Positions 33,870 to 43,038 are shown, counted from the stretch's first letter. The stretch: DNA of 64,000 nt from JAIVGV01 sp032229975 (GCA_032229975.1 JAVXVG010000054.1:4559-68558); one strand, 5' to 3'. Notes: generated by a model not told the origin, from the letters alone. Translations and numbers: made by a program.

Positions 33870-35190
33870 GTTTACTCCTCTGCAATCGGATCATGGCGGA
33901 GCGCGCGTGTGCGTCTAAACCTTCGGCCCCTGCCAGAGCCGCGATCAACGGCGCGGTTCGTTCGAGTTCGACTGACGTGTATCTGATCACGCTGGTTCTC
34001 TTCAAAAAATTCTGGACGCTTAACGCGGATGAGAAGCGCGCGGCTCCGCCCGTCGGCAAGACATGATTGGGCCCCGCGATGTAATCGCCCACCGCTTCCG
34101 GCGCATGCGCGCCGCAGAAGATGGCCCCGGCGTTGTGCACAGCGTTGACGATCTCTTCTTCTTCACGCGCCATGATCTCCAGATGCTCCGGGGCCATCGC
34201 GTTGACTGTCTCGCAGGCGACTTTCATGTTCTCGACGACGATGATCGCGCCGTACTGCGCGAGCGACCGCTCGACTATCAAGCGACGCGGCAAGTCGCGC
34301 GCCTGCCGCGCAAGTTCGGAAGCTGTCTCATGCGCGAGTTGATCGCTGGTCGTCAACAGCACGGCTGAAGCGTCTTCGCCGTGCTCCGCTTGCGCGAGCA
34401 AATCTGCGGCGATGAAATCGGCGCGCGCCGTCTCGTCCGCGACGATGACCACTTCGGTAGGGCCTGCAACGGAATCAATGCCGACCGCCCCGAAGACCAG
34501 TTTCTTTGCCGCCGCCACATACTTGTTGCCGGGGCCCGTGATGATATCCACGCGCGGCACTGTCTCAGTCCCGAAGGCGAGCGCGGCGATGGCCTGCGCC
34601 CCGCCGACAGCATAAACTTCTGTCACGCCTAGTTCGACGAGGGCCGCGCTGACAGCAGGGTTTTCGTGAAGACTACGCGGCGGAGTTGTTACAACGATGC
34701 GTTTGACGCCCGCGACCTGCGCGGGCACGACGTTCATCACCACGGACGACGGATAGCTGGCCGTGCCGCCGGGGACGTAGAGGCCTGCGCGTTCGACGGG
34801 CGTGATGCGCTGACCGAGTCGGACGCCGCGCTCTGTCTCCACCTCCCAAGAGTTCTGTCGCTCGAAGTCGTGGAACGCGTGAACTCTCGCGATGCTCTCG
34901 CGCAATGCCGCGAGCACGCTTGCATCAACCAGCGCGGCGGTGCGGCGCAAAGTCTCTTCATCAACTCGCAGCTCCGCCCGATCAAGCTCGACATGATCGA
35001 ACTGCGCGGCGTAATCGACGAGCGCAGCATCACCGCGTCGGCGCACGTCTTCGATGATCTTCGACGTGCGCTCCAACACGTCAGCGTCCAGCGCGACGTT
35101 GCGGCTCGCGATTCGCCGCAGCACGCGTTCGCGCGCTTCCTTATCATCGCGCGCGACGATTTCGATCAAGCTCTTCGACGGTTCTTGCAC
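33859..35190 (-). CDS. hisD: Histidinol dehydrogenase
   Basis: Zinc- and NAD-dependent enzyme, 443 residues, that oxidises histidinol to histidine in two steps. PGGTASYPSS, ITGPGNKYVAAAKK, GPTEVVIVAD, the zinc region AQAEHGEDAS and the catalytic APEHLEI are all present. It starts directly after the hisG stop. Confidence 0.96.
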   Translation of the reverse strand: MQEPSKSLIEIVARDDKEARERVLRRIASRNVALDADVLERTSKIIEDVRRRGDAALVDYAAQFDHVELDRAELRVDEETLRRTAALVDASVLAALRESIARVHAFHDFERQNSWEVETERGVRLGQRITPVERAGLYVPGGTASYPSSVVMNVVPAQVAGVKRIVVTTPPRSLHENPAVSAALVELGVTEVYAVGGAQAIAALAFGTETVPRVDIITGPGNKYVAAAKKLVFGAVGIDSVAGPTEVVIVADETARADFIAADLLAQAEHGEDASAVLLTTSDQLAHETASELARQARDLPRRLIVERSLAQYGAIIVVENMKVACETVNAMAPEHLEIMAREEEEIVNAVHNAGAIFCGAHAPEAVGDYIAGPNHVLPTGGAARFSSALSVQNFLKRTSVIRYTSVELERTAPLIAALAGAEGLDAHARSAMIRLQRSKHDA

Positions 35191-35829
35191 TTATGCCTCT
35201 TCCTTCGCGCAAAGCTCAAGCGCCTTGATGAGCTGGCCCACAGCCGCAGCCTTTAACTGAAAACTCGCACGATTCACGACCAGTCGCGCGGTCGATTCAA
35301 AGATCACTTCGGACACGCGCAGGCCGTTCTCGTCGAGAGTCCTGCCGGTTTCAACCAGATCGACAATGCAGTCGCTCAGACCGAGCACGGGCGCGAGTTC
35401 GACCGATCCCGCAAGTTCGATGATCTCCACGGGGATTCCGCGCGACCCGAAATACTCTGCGGTGATGCGCGGATATTTCGTGGCTACTCTCAGTATGCCG
35501 AAGCCGTTCGAGAGCAACTCTGACTTGTGAGAGGCGACGACGATGCGGCAGCGACCGATCTGTAGATCGAGCGGCTGTAGGAGATCGGCCTCGGATTCGA
35601 GCAGCACGTCGCGCCCGGCCACGCCGCAATCCGCGATGCCGTGCTCGACGTAAACAGGCACGTCAACCGGCTTGACGAAGATGAAGCGATAGCGTCCCTC
35701 TCGATCCTCTACCCACAGGCGACGCGACGCGAGGGCCCCTTCCGCCACGCGGATGCCAACGCGCTCCAGATGTTCTAGGGTGGCAGTTTGCAAACGCCCT
35801 TTCGCTAACGCGATGGTCAGCTCCGACAT
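35191..35829 (-). CDS. hisG: ATP phosphoribosyltransferase, short catalytic form
   Basis: The first committed enzyme, condensing ATP and PRPP. At 212 residues it is the short form (HisGS), which lacks the C-terminal allosteric domain and needs HisZ. IALAKGRLQ at the start, DCGVAGRDVLLE, and the PRPP loop area (VELAPVLGLSDCIVDLVETGRTL) are seen. Its ATG shares one base with the hisZ stop (TAATG), which suits a stoichiometric complex. Confidence 0.95.
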   Translation of the reverse strand: MSELTIALAKGRLQTATLEHLERVGIRVAEGALASRRLWVEDREGRYRFIFVKPVDVPVYVEHGIADCGVAGRDVLLESEADLLQPLDLQIGRCRIVVASHKSELLSNGFGILRVATKYPRITAEYFGSRGIPVEIIELAGSVELAPVLGLSDCIVDLVETGRTLDENGLRVSEVIFESTARLVVNRASFQLKAAAVGQLIKALELCAKEEA

Positions 35830-36953
35830 TACTCCGTCCCCCTGTCATCGACGATGACGCGCGCGCCGTTCGCACGATGTTCCAGAGCCCGGACAAAGAG
35901 TGCGCCGTGATCATCGCCGCTTAGTCGCTCGGTTGCCCGTTCAGACTCCTGCGCCGGAGCGAAAGAAGAACTCCGCGAGAGCGCGTCGGTCAACGCATCC
36001 AGATCGAGCACGAATCCAATCGCCGGCTCTGATCGCCCGAAGTTGGCGGTCAGGTGATCGTAGCGTCCGCCGCCACCGGCCCGCGTGCCGATGCCTTCCA
36101 CGTAAATTTTGAACGTGAGCCCGGTGTAGTAATCGAGACCTGAGAGGTCGCCGAGATCGATCTCGAATTGATCCGCCAGCGCGAGTGTTTCGACGACGCT
36201 CCACAGACGCTCAAGTCGATCAAGCGCCTCTGTCGAGCGCGTGTTCGTGATCAAACGACGCGCTTCTTCTAGTAGCTCAGACTTGCCGGGGCGTTCCACG
36301 AGACGCGCGAACGCGCCTGCCTGCGCTTCTCGATCATGAGGGGCCAGAAAGCGTCGCAGCTCCGCCATGTCGCGAATGTCTATCAGTTGTCGCATACGGT
36401 CGCGCGCAAGTGGATCGAGTGCGAGCCGTTCGGCGACGCCGTTGAATATATTCACGTCGTTGAGCGTGATCGAGAAACGGTCGTTGAGACCCAAACGCTT
36501 GAGGACTTCGACAGCGATAACAAGCATCTCGATGTCGGCAGAGCCTTGCGCGGAGCCGATCTGTTCGCAGCCGAGTTGTTCGGATTCGCGTCTCCACTGC
36601 GCGTGCGTGGGCGGCTGCTGGCGAAACACTAGGCCGGTGTAGCACAGGCGAAGGGGGCGTGCGCGCCTCGCCAGAAGAGTCGCGGCGGCGCGCGCCACGG
36701 AGGAGGTCACGTCGGGCCTGAGCGCAAGCATCTTGCCGTCGGTGTCTGTGAACCTGAAGGCCCGCTCCGCTTCCCTGTGGCCCATGCCAAACTCGAAGAG
36801 GGCATGATAATCGACGGAAGGGGTGATGATCTCCTCGTAAGACCAGCCGTCGAAGACGGCCATCGCTGTGTCTTCGACGTAGCGGCGCAGACGCGCCTCC
36901 GCGCCGAAGTAGTACCTCATGCCATTCGGCACTTTAGAGAGTGATTCAGACAT
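35829..36953 (-). CDS. hisZ: ATP phosphoribosyltransferase regulatory subunit
   Basis: A 374-residue paralogue of histidyl-tRNA synthetase without aminoacylation, required by short HisG for activity and histidine feedback. It keeps the class II fold: GMRYYFGAEA at the start, RPDVTSSVARAAA (motif 2-like RLCYTGLVFR) and GGGGRYDHL, while the tRNA-binding domain is missing. It is the first structural gene of the operon, directly after the attenuator, and overlaps hisG by one base. Confidence 0.92.
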   Translation of the reverse strand: MSESLSKVPNGMRYYFGAEARLRRYVEDTAMAVFDGWSYEEIITPSVDYHALFEFGMGHREAERAFRFTDTDGKMLALRPDVTSSVARAAATLLARRARPLRLCYTGLVFRQQPPTHAQWRRESEQLGCEQIGSAQGSADIEMLVIAVEVLKRLGLNDRFSITLNDVNIFNGVAERLALDPLARDRMRQLIDIRDMAELRRFLAPHDREAQAGAFARLVERPGKSELLEEARRLITNTRSTEALDRLERLWSVVETLALADQFEIDLGDLSGLDYYTGLTFKIYVEGIGTRAGGGGRYDHLTANFGRSEPAIGFVLDLDALTDALSRSSSFAPAQESERATERLSGDDHGALFVRALEHRANGARVIVDDRGTE

Positions 36954-37010
36954 AGATTGCCGCTCGTACCGTCTCGCTCATGATAGAGCGTTTGCCATTT
37001 TACCTTTCGC

Positions 37011-37055
37011 AAAATAAAAAACCGCCGCCGGACTATCTGTAGTCGCTGGCAGCGG
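37011..37055 (-). terminator. his attenuator: leader intrinsic terminator (3:4 hairpin)
   Basis: On the minus strand CCGCTGCC (37055-37048) pairs with GGCGGCGG (37029-37022), one wobble, with an inner GACTA/TAGTC stem, and is followed by TTTTTTATTTT (37021-37011). It lies between the leader peptide and hisZ, about 60 bases before the hisZ ATG. It would stop transcription when the antiterminator does not form. Confidence 0.85.
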
Positions 37056-37168
37056 GTTGGTTCGCGATTTCGGTGATGAGACGCTTTGCTTACTGTCGCA
37101 GATGCTCTTCGCCGGAGAACGCAAACGCCAACGCGCTGCCACCGTGCCGATGATGATGGGCATGGTGG
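37048..37168 (-). promoter_or_regulatory. his attenuator: 1:2 hairpin and 2:3 antiterminator segments
   Basis: Segment 1 CCACCATGCC (37168-37159) pairs with GGCACGGTGG (37148-37139), one mismatch; the loop is the three consecutive His codons. Segment 2 GGCAGCGCGTTGG (37140-37128) pairs 12 of 13 with CCAACCCGCTGCC (37060-37048), which contains the 5' arm of the terminator. The two structures exclude each other. A ribosome stalled at His codons frees segment 2 and favours read-through; a ribosome that reaches the stop lets 1:2 form and the terminator fold. Confidence 0.85.
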
Positions 37169-37206
37169 AGTATGCTGCTGACGTGATGCGCTCTTTGGAA
37201 GTTCAT
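37090..37206 (-). CDS. hisL: his operon leader peptide
   Basis: A 38-codon ORF starting at ATG 37206 and ending with TAA at 37092-37090. It has nine histidines: codons 7, 8, 14, 15, 17, 18, 19, 21 and 35, with the dense run HHAHHHRH at 14-21. Nothing else about it looks like a functional protein. It starts about 27 bases after the expected transcription start of a strong promoter and ends 35 bases before the terminator hairpin, exactly where a his attenuator leader should be. Translation rate through the His codons would report charged tRNA-His. The ribosome site is weak (GAAG about 8 bases upstream). Confidence 0.88.
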   Translation of the reverse strand: MNFQRAHHVSSILHHAHHHRHGGSALAFAFSGEEHLRQ

Positions 37207-37239
37207 AAATTCGCTTCTATCTCTTGTCCCGGAGTGAGG

Positions 37240-37269
37240 TTTATAACCGGATGACTCTCCCATTGTCAA
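37240..37269 (-). promoter_or_regulatory. Sigma-70 promoter of the his operon
   Basis: A perfect -35 TTGACA (37269-37264), an 18-base spacer and TATAAA (37245-37240) as -10. Transcription would start near 37233, giving a leader of about 280 bases before hisZ that carries hisL and the attenuator. Confidence 0.8.
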
Positions 37270-37270
37270 A

Positions 37271-37303
37271 CGTGGCGTTCTTAAGAATTCCTAAAATGCC
37301 ACG
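37271..37303. repeat. Short inverted repeat upstream of the his -35 box
   Basis: CGTGGCGTT (37271-37279) and AATGCCACG (37295-37303) form a 9-base inverted repeat with one wobble. It touches the his -35 box and could be an operator for the his promoter or the divergent gene. Confidence 0.4.
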
Positions 37304-37324
37304 CTACCAATCGGACGCGCCGAC

Positions 37325-37330
37325 TATAAT
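37325..37330 (+). promoter_or_regulatory. Possible -10 box for the gene at 37,466
   Basis: A perfect TATAAT about 135 bp upstream of the divergent gene. The bases at the -35 position (around CGCTAC) do not match the consensus, so it would need an activator or an extended element. Confidence 0.3.
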
Positions 37331-37465
37331 CGTCGTGGCTCTCCTAGATAATGATCGCGCGAATTACAACTTGAGGATGAGTAGGAAGCGAGACGCGCTT
37401 TGCGACGTTGCGTGGAGTCGCTTCCGCATCGTTGAAATCTATATGCTTGATCGTCGGGCCAGCTC

Positions 37466-39655
37466 ATGAGTAGTTTTAAATCCATTGATGAAATAGCCGG
37501 GAAGGCTTTCGCTCTGGCTTATTTCATCCACGGCAACAGGGTGAAAGCGATCTCCATCGTGCGCGAGGCGCTCGGCAAGCTGGAGGTGGCCGCCGCCGCA
37601 CAGGTCAAGCGGCTCTACTACACTCCCGCGCGTCGTTCTCTGTTGCAACGGACGAAGCCTGCGAGTCATCGCACCAAAGTCTCGCTCAGCGATCTGCATC
37701 TGCTGCAACGCCTGATCTACGTCGAGTCCGAGCCTCATGAGAAAGAGCGCGAGCGGAGGCCTGACACGCTGCGCGAAGAAGAGCTGCTCATACATTTCAT
37801 CAAGTATCTCATCAGAATCTCCATCAAGCGCAACTCTTTTTACGTCGCGCTCGGCGTCAGTCGCCTGCTGCACAACTACAGCACGAACGAGACGATGGAG
37901 ATATACAACGTCGTCGTGCAAGACCCCGAGCGAGTCAAGGACGATTACTATTATCGCTCGCGCAAAGGCCGCCTGATTCAAGAGATCAAAGATCGCTTCG
38001 GCGATCTTATCAACGTGTCTCGCGGGTCGCGGGGCGAAGAGAGATTTCAAACTCACGACGCGCCGGATCGATTTATTGAATTAGTAACGGAGTGTCTAAA
38101 CCAGTTCTCTCCTTGGCAAACTCCCTGTCTCATCCCCGCGCGCTACGACCCGACGACGGATGAGATATCCACGCTCTCGTCCGCGCACCACGGCGAAGAG
38201 GACACAATCGAGATCAACCGCATCCACGCGGTCGTGCACCCGGACTGCTACGAACAGATCACCGGCTCTTTGAAGTTAGGGCCGCCCGCGCTGCGCTTGA
38301 GCATCCCTCACTTCATTCTTCCGAATGGTAAAAACGATATGCAGAGCCCCAACCACAGATCACGCCGCCCGCCTCCGTCTCTGGACAGCGATGAAATGGA
38401 CGCGCTCAAGCGCAGCTTGTGCGAGCAGTCCGCGCGTCGAAAGACGACACACGCGAGCCTGCTGTCCGTCGTCGTTGATAAGGTCGAACGCGCGCGTCTC
38501 GATCTTCAACGTGCAGACTCGATCGGATTCGTGATTGACGACGCTGATGAGTTGATCGAAGTGCGCGCGCTCGACGGCGGAGAGGGAACGCTCCTCGCCG
38601 CGCACCTGCTCGGCGGCGACGAGACGGGCGGCTTTAGCAGTCATGCGAAGTCGGAGATCGTGCTTGAAGGAGGGCAGAGGCTGACCTTCGAGTTGTCATG
38701 CGAGCGAAATGGGCCGGACGAAGACGCGCGGGCGTTCATGGCTATCTCCTATCGAGAGACCGCGTGGCTCAGGGCCACCGCGCTCTCATGGCGACGCATG
38801 ATGCTTCGGATGACAGAAGCCGACAGCATCAACAGTTGGCGCGAAGGATCGTTCGTTAAGCCCGCGCTCGCCGCAATGCTTATTGTCATCTGCGCTGTCG
38901 CGGTGGCGCGATACGCTCTCAGAGACACGCGCACGGACGCCCCTGCGGAACTCGCCGCGAACGTAGTTGTGTCCACGCAAAACGGCGAAGAGTCTTCCAA
39001 GGCCCTCGTCGGATCGCAGGCTTCGACGCAAGACGCTGTTAATGTGCAGACAGCGAAGAAGCCTTCAAGAAATGTAACGAGGCAAGTTGCTTCCTCAACG
39101 CAAACGTCTGAGTTGAGCGTGCGCCCACATCAACTCAAGCCTGTGCTATCTGAAGCCGGATCGAGTCGCGGGAGTTCTGACGCGCAGAGTTTCGCATCGG
39201 CTGAAATGAGCCCGCGCAACAGTGATGCCACGAGATCGGTTGACTCAAACGTCGGCGCGACGGCCCTCTCGAAAGTGAGAAAGGTGTTTGTAGATGTCTC
39301 TGGAGATCGGGACTTGAGCGAGCAGACGGCCCTGATGCTCGCCAGTAGTTTGCGAGAGAGTCAGCGTCTTATCTCGACGCAGAGCAGAGACGAAGCCGAT
39401 GCCGCTTTCAAAATAAAGGTGAGCGCGAGAGTCGCTGTTGCCCAGTCTCCGGCTGATAAAGGATCGCCGAGCGCAAATGCCGGAGCGCGCTTGATCACAG
39501 TCTCCGTGCGCCTCGTCAACGAGGATGGTGAGATCATCTGGCCCACCACGGGCAAAGCGGCGGAGAGTCATTACAACGGCACGATCAAAGACGTGGCGGA
39601 CAGAATAACTAAAGACTTGCTGAGTGACGTGCTCAAGTCCGACGCTCAAAGATAG
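37466..39655 (+). CDS. Membrane-anchored protein of unknown function, cytoplasmic N-terminus
   Basis: A 729-residue protein I cannot assign. Residues 1-200 are a soluble, basic helical region (KAISIVREALGKLE, then LIHFIKYLIRISIKRN) with a loose sigma-factor-like feel. A single membrane segment is at about 467-489 (PALAAMLIVICAVAVARYAL). Next come a Ser/Thr/Gln-rich linker (490-590) and a periplasmic alpha/beta domain at the end (VRKVFVDVSGDRDL, then RLITVSVRLVNEDGEIIWPTTG). It is divergent from the his operon and convergent with the TPR-CHAT gene. Acidobacterial genomes often place such one-TM proteins beside CHAT proteins, so a signalling link is possible. Confidence 0.6.
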   Translation: MSSFKSIDEIAGKAFALAYFIHGNRVKAISIVREALGKLEVAAAAQVKRLYYTPARRSLLQRTKPASHRTKVSLSDLHLLQRLIYVESEPHEKERERRPDTLREEELLIHFIKYLIRISIKRNSFYVALGVSRLLHNYSTNETMEIYNVVVQDPERVKDDYYYRSRKGRLIQEIKDRFGDLINVSRGSRGEERFQTHDAPDRFIELVTECLNQFSPWQTPCLIPARYDPTTDEISTLSSAHHGEEDTIEINRIHAVVHPDCYEQITGSLKLGPPALRLSIPHFILPNGKNDMQSPNHRSRRPPPSLDSDEMDALKRSLCEQSARRKTTHASLLSVVVDKVERARLDLQRADSIGFVIDDADELIEVRALDGGEGTLLAAHLLGGDETGGFSSHAKSEIVLEGGQRLTFELSCERNGPDEDARAFMAISYRETAWLRATALSWRRMMLRMTEADSINSWREGSFVKPALAAMLIVICAVAVARYALRDTRTDAPAELAANVVVSTQNGEESSKALVGSQASTQDAVNVQTAKKPSRNVTRQVASSTQTSELSVRPHQLKPVLSEAGSSRGSSDAQSFASAEMSPRNSDATRSVDSNVGATALSKVRKVFVDVSGDRDLSEQTALMLASSLRESQRLISTQSRDEADAAFKIKVSARVAVAQSPADKGSPSANAGARLITVSVRLVNEDGEIIWPTTGKAAESHYNGTIKDVADRITKDLLSDVLKSDAQR

Positions 39656-39717
39656 ATGTGACGCCGAGACAGCGCGCATCGCTTCTCAAGACACGGCTGA
39701 TTCAGTCGGGCCACTCA

Positions 39718-42684
39718 TTACTTCGGTTCGCCTTCTAGCACGAACCCTGACCAGTAGTAAGGCGATTGCCAGCGTTTATCCTGCCACACGGAAATTTGGG
39801 CCACCCTCAACGCGCCCGCCGGAGACAGGTGTTGTTTACCGAGCATGGATTTGTAGAACCTCTCCATCAACTCTGCGGTCGCCAGATCGTTCACGTCCCA
39901 CAAACTGACCATCACACGCGCCGCGCCCGCGTACATGAAGCCTTGCGTTAAGCCGATCATGCCTTCTCCTTTCGTCTGCTTGCCGAGCCCTGTGCGGCAA
40001 CCGCTTAAGACGACCAACTCGACCGGCAGCTTGAGACGAAAAATTTCGCTCGCGCGCAAGAAGCCGTCCTGCTCGTGGCCCTGCTTGTCTATGAGCGAGA
40101 GCACGACGCCGGAAAGCTCCGGGTGATCGTTGTTGAGCAGACCGTGCGTGGCGAAGTGTATGAAGCGATACTGGCCGAGGTTGCCGCTCGTCGCCGTCGC
40201 GCGGCTCGCATCGAAGTCCAGAGCCTCCTCGCGCTCCTGCGGCGGGATGAGTGCGGCGATGGCGTTCGCTTCCTGTCGCGTGAAGGGAAGACGGGGGATG
40301 CCACTCTCGCCGGCGACGCCTGTCTCTTTGGCGGAGCGCGTGAGTTCGCTGGAAGAGCGATCAGGGCCGGACTTTTCTTTGATTGCGTCAGGCTTCGGCG
40401 AACCGGCTGCGACACCTCCGTTGATAATGGCCCTCACGCGCTCGTCCTCTTTTTCAAACACTGGATCAGCTAGCACGGCGATGGTCTTACTCGCCACCTT
40501 CCGGCCCTGCTGCTCGCGCCGCAACTCGGCAAGCGCGGACGCCGAAGGCGCGTTGACGATCTCGTGCTCGACGACGAGCGGGCGCGCAGGGTTGGTCGGA
40601 ACGGGGAGCGACGCGAAGGAAACGAGATGCAGTATGCCGTCGCCGACGATGAGCAGCCGTTTAGTTCCGAGTTGCGTTGCGACCGGCGCGAGCAGCATAC
40701 GGCTCAGCTCAACTCCGACCTTCGGCAATTCCGCATCCGCCTGCGCGACGCGCACGCGCTTCTCTTCCGGCGTCTCGAACTTCACGCGTTGCGCGCGGGC
40801 CGTCAGCAGATCGTAGTAACGCTGCGCCGCCTTCTCTACTTGCGCGCGCGGCGGCAGGATGAAACTGCTCGCGGAGTTTGCAGAGACGAGCCACAGGTAG
40901 CTCCGTTCGTCGCCGAGCATATATTCGAGAAGCAGCGTGTTGGGATCAAGCACCTGCTTCTGAATCTCCGAGACGCCGAGCACCTGCGGGCGCGTCAGCG
41001 CGGCGTAGCGCGGGCTACTGGCCCTGATGAGCGTCTCAAGCTCTTGATAGCGGGCCAGCAAACTTTCAACCTCTTTCTGCGACGCGACGAGTTGGTCCGC
41101 CGTGTGTGCTCCCTTCTCAAGGGCCCACTGCGCGTGGGTTCTGTTATTGACCTGCTGCTGTACCTGTCGCTCCTGTTTAAGCAGCGCGGGATCAACGTCC
41201 TGACGCAGGTTGACGCGCGCCTCGCCCAGTTGTTCGAGCAGGATGCGCGCGCGTGCGCGTTCGCTGGATTGAAGGGCCGCCGACGAATACTGGCCCGCAG
41301 GGTTCTGTTGTTGCAGCTTCATCAGCACGTCGATGTAGAGCTTGTAGTAGGTCTCGGTCTTGGCGAAGAACGTTGCGCGATCCTCTTCGCCAATGAGATC
41401 GCTACGCATCGACTCGATGATCTTGAGCGACTCTTCCATCTTGCCCACGGCTTCGAGTGGCTTGCCGAGACCGTTCAACGCCTCGCCCATCGAGAAGAGC
41501 GTCAACGCCTCGCCCCTTCGATAACCGACCGCTTGGACGATGGCGTTGGACTGGCTGTAATAATCGAGGGCCTTCTGGTATTCGCCCAAACGTTGATAGA
41601 CGGAGCCCAAGTTGTTGAGGGTCGAGGCTTCGCCCTGCGGGTCTTTCATTTCGCGCCGGAGTGGCAAGGCACGCGCGTAATAGTCGAGCGCGGTCTGATA
41701 GTCTTTCTGCCGGTTGTAAGCGTTGCCAATGTTGTTGAGCGCGACGGCCTCCCGCCGACGGTCTCCGATCTCTTGAAAAATTTGCAGGGCCTGCCTGTAG
41801 TAGTCCAACGCGGTCTTCTGATCGTGCAGGTCGCTTTCGTAGATGAGACCCATGTTGCTGAGCACGGTCGCCTCGTCGTCGCGGTAGCCGAGGTCGTGCG
41901 CCAGCGCAGCGGTCTGCTTGTTGAGGTCGAGAGCTTTCTGCGTGTCTCCCATCTCTTGATAGACCATCGCCATGTTGCCCAGCGCATCAGATTCGGCCTT
42001 CCGATCTCCGGCTGGACGCGAGATCGCCAATGCCTGATTGAAAGCATCGAGGGCCTTCTGATACTGAGCGAGGTCGATGTGGATTCTGCCGATAGTCACC
42101 AGCGTGGAAGCCTCCGCGCCGGGCTCGCCCGCGTCGTGCCAGAAGGCGAGCGACTCTTCATACTTGACGATGGCGTCACGCCGGCCCTTTGCAGTGTTCT
42201 GCAAGTTGAGCAGCACGGCTTCTCCCGCAGCTCGCTCGGCTCTGAAATGTTTTCTATCCCGCTCCGTCGCTTCGCGCACCTCAACAGCCGTTAACTGATA
42301 ACGACCTACTGCTGTACTACGCGCCATCGGATGGATGTTCATCCGGTAAACTCCCGAAACGTCCGCCACCAATGCCACGTCCACGCGCTCCTGTGTGTGC
42401 GTCTCGTGATTAACCTCCATGACGGGCTTGCCGTCCGGCCCAATAATGGTCAACACGAGACCTATCTTCTGCTGGCCCCAACTCAGGTGCAGGAACTGCC
42501 CCGCTTGAAGCGCATACTGATAATCATGACTCTCATCGCCGGATATTTCACGCTCTACGGGCACGCCCGGTTCGAGCGAGCGAATCTGGCCCTGCGCGCG
42601 CGCGTCGCTTCCGACGAAAGAGGTAAGCGATAAAGTGACCAGAAGAAAGAGAGGGAAGAGGCGCGGGGATGATCGAGGGAACAT
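39718..42684 (-). CDS. Secreted TPR repeat protein with C-terminal CHAT (caspase-like) domain
   Basis: A 988-residue protein. A signal peptide (LFPLFLLVTLSLTSFVGSDARA) is followed by a beta-rich domain (about 30-150), at least six TPR repeats (about 190-440, with motifs such as ALDYYARALPLRREMKDPQG), a coiled-coil stretch and a CHAT protease domain to the end. The catalytic pair is intact: H847 in HFATHG and C896 in LSGCRTG. The frame opens at 42837, but ATG 42684 has AGGAG 8 bases upstream. CHAT proteases are separase/caspase relatives; TPR-CHAT proteins act in some CRISPR and death systems, but most bacterial ones, like this exported form, have unknown substrates. Confidence 0.9.
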   Translation of the reverse strand: MFPRSSPRLFPLFLLVTLSLTSFVGSDARAQGQIRSLEPGVPVEREISGDESHDYQYALQAGQFLHLSWGQQKIGLVLTIIGPDGKPVMEVNHETHTQERVDVALVADVSGVYRMNIHPMARSTAVGRYQLTAVEVREATERDRKHFRAERAAGEAVLLNLQNTAKGRRDAIVKYEESLAFWHDAGEPGAEASTLVTIGRIHIDLAQYQKALDAFNQALAISRPAGDRKAESDALGNMAMVYQEMGDTQKALDLNKQTAALAHDLGYRDDEATVLSNMGLIYESDLHDQKTALDYYRQALQIFQEIGDRRREAVALNNIGNAYNRQKDYQTALDYYARALPLRREMKDPQGEASTLNNLGSVYQRLGEYQKALDYYSQSNAIVQAVGYRRGEALTLFSMGEALNGLGKPLEAVGKMEESLKIIESMRSDLIGEEDRATFFAKTETYYKLYIDVLMKLQQQNPAGQYSSAALQSSERARARILLEQLGEARVNLRQDVDPALLKQERQVQQQVNNRTHAQWALEKGAHTADQLVASQKEVESLLARYQELETLIRASSPRYAALTRPQVLGVSEIQKQVLDPNTLLLEYMLGDERSYLWLVSANSASSFILPPRAQVEKAAQRYYDLLTARAQRVKFETPEEKRVRVAQADAELPKVGVELSRMLLAPVATQLGTKRLLIVGDGILHLVSFASLPVPTNPARPLVVEHEIVNAPSASALAELRREQQGRKVASKTIAVLADPVFEKEDERVRAIINGGVAAGSPKPDAIKEKSGPDRSSSELTRSAKETGVAGESGIPRLPFTRQEANAIAALIPPQEREEALDFDASRATATSGNLGQYRFIHFATHGLLNNDHPELSGVVLSLIDKQGHEQDGFLRASEIFRLKLPVELVVLSGCRTGLGKQTKGEGMIGLTQGFMYAGAARVMVSLWDVNDLATAELMERFYKSMLGKQHLSPAGALRVAQISVWQDKRWQSPYYWSGFVLEGEPK

Positions 42685-42843
42685 TTGTGAATCTCCTACT
42701 CTGCGAAAGGGAGTCGCTTGCGCGTTGACGGGGACGGATCGACATGGCGCACGGCGCGTTAACAGTCGGCGCAATTTACCACATCTAAATGTCAGTTGAA
42801 CCTTACCAATCGATCTGATCTTCACCGATCCTTCCAACCGTCA

Positions 42844-42960
42844 GCGTGTCATTTTCGGAATTCAATTTAGCAACCTTCCCGCACGTCTCATCCGAACAAC
42901 ACTTCATCGCATACGCGAAAACAAGGGATCGCCTAAAGAACTTTTCCGAAAGTGACACGC
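42844..42960. repeat. Paired inverted sites in the divergent CHAT/DUF1800 intergenic region
   Basis: GCGTGTCATTTTCGGAA (42844-42860) recurs inverted as TTCCGAAAGTGACACGC (42944-42960), 16 of 17 matching, separated by 83 bases. In a 354-bp gap between divergent genes this looks like two sites for one DNA-binding protein, able to loop. No convincing promoter was found in the rest of the gap. Confidence 0.6.
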
Positions 42961-43038
42961 ACGCGCCGACGGCGTTAACGCATTCTTACTCTGTGCGGCG
43001 TCGAACGTTTGTTTCTTGTAGGTCAGGAGGAATGAGGA

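Noticed and set aside
36978..37163. 61-codon minus-strand ORF upstream of hisZ
   Set aside because: It runs through the attenuator terminator and T-run in a different frame from hisL, has no ribosome site and no His enrichment.
37048..37269. T-box control of the his operon
   Set aside because: No T-box consensus was seen, and the leader has a translated His-rich ORF with alternative hairpins instead.
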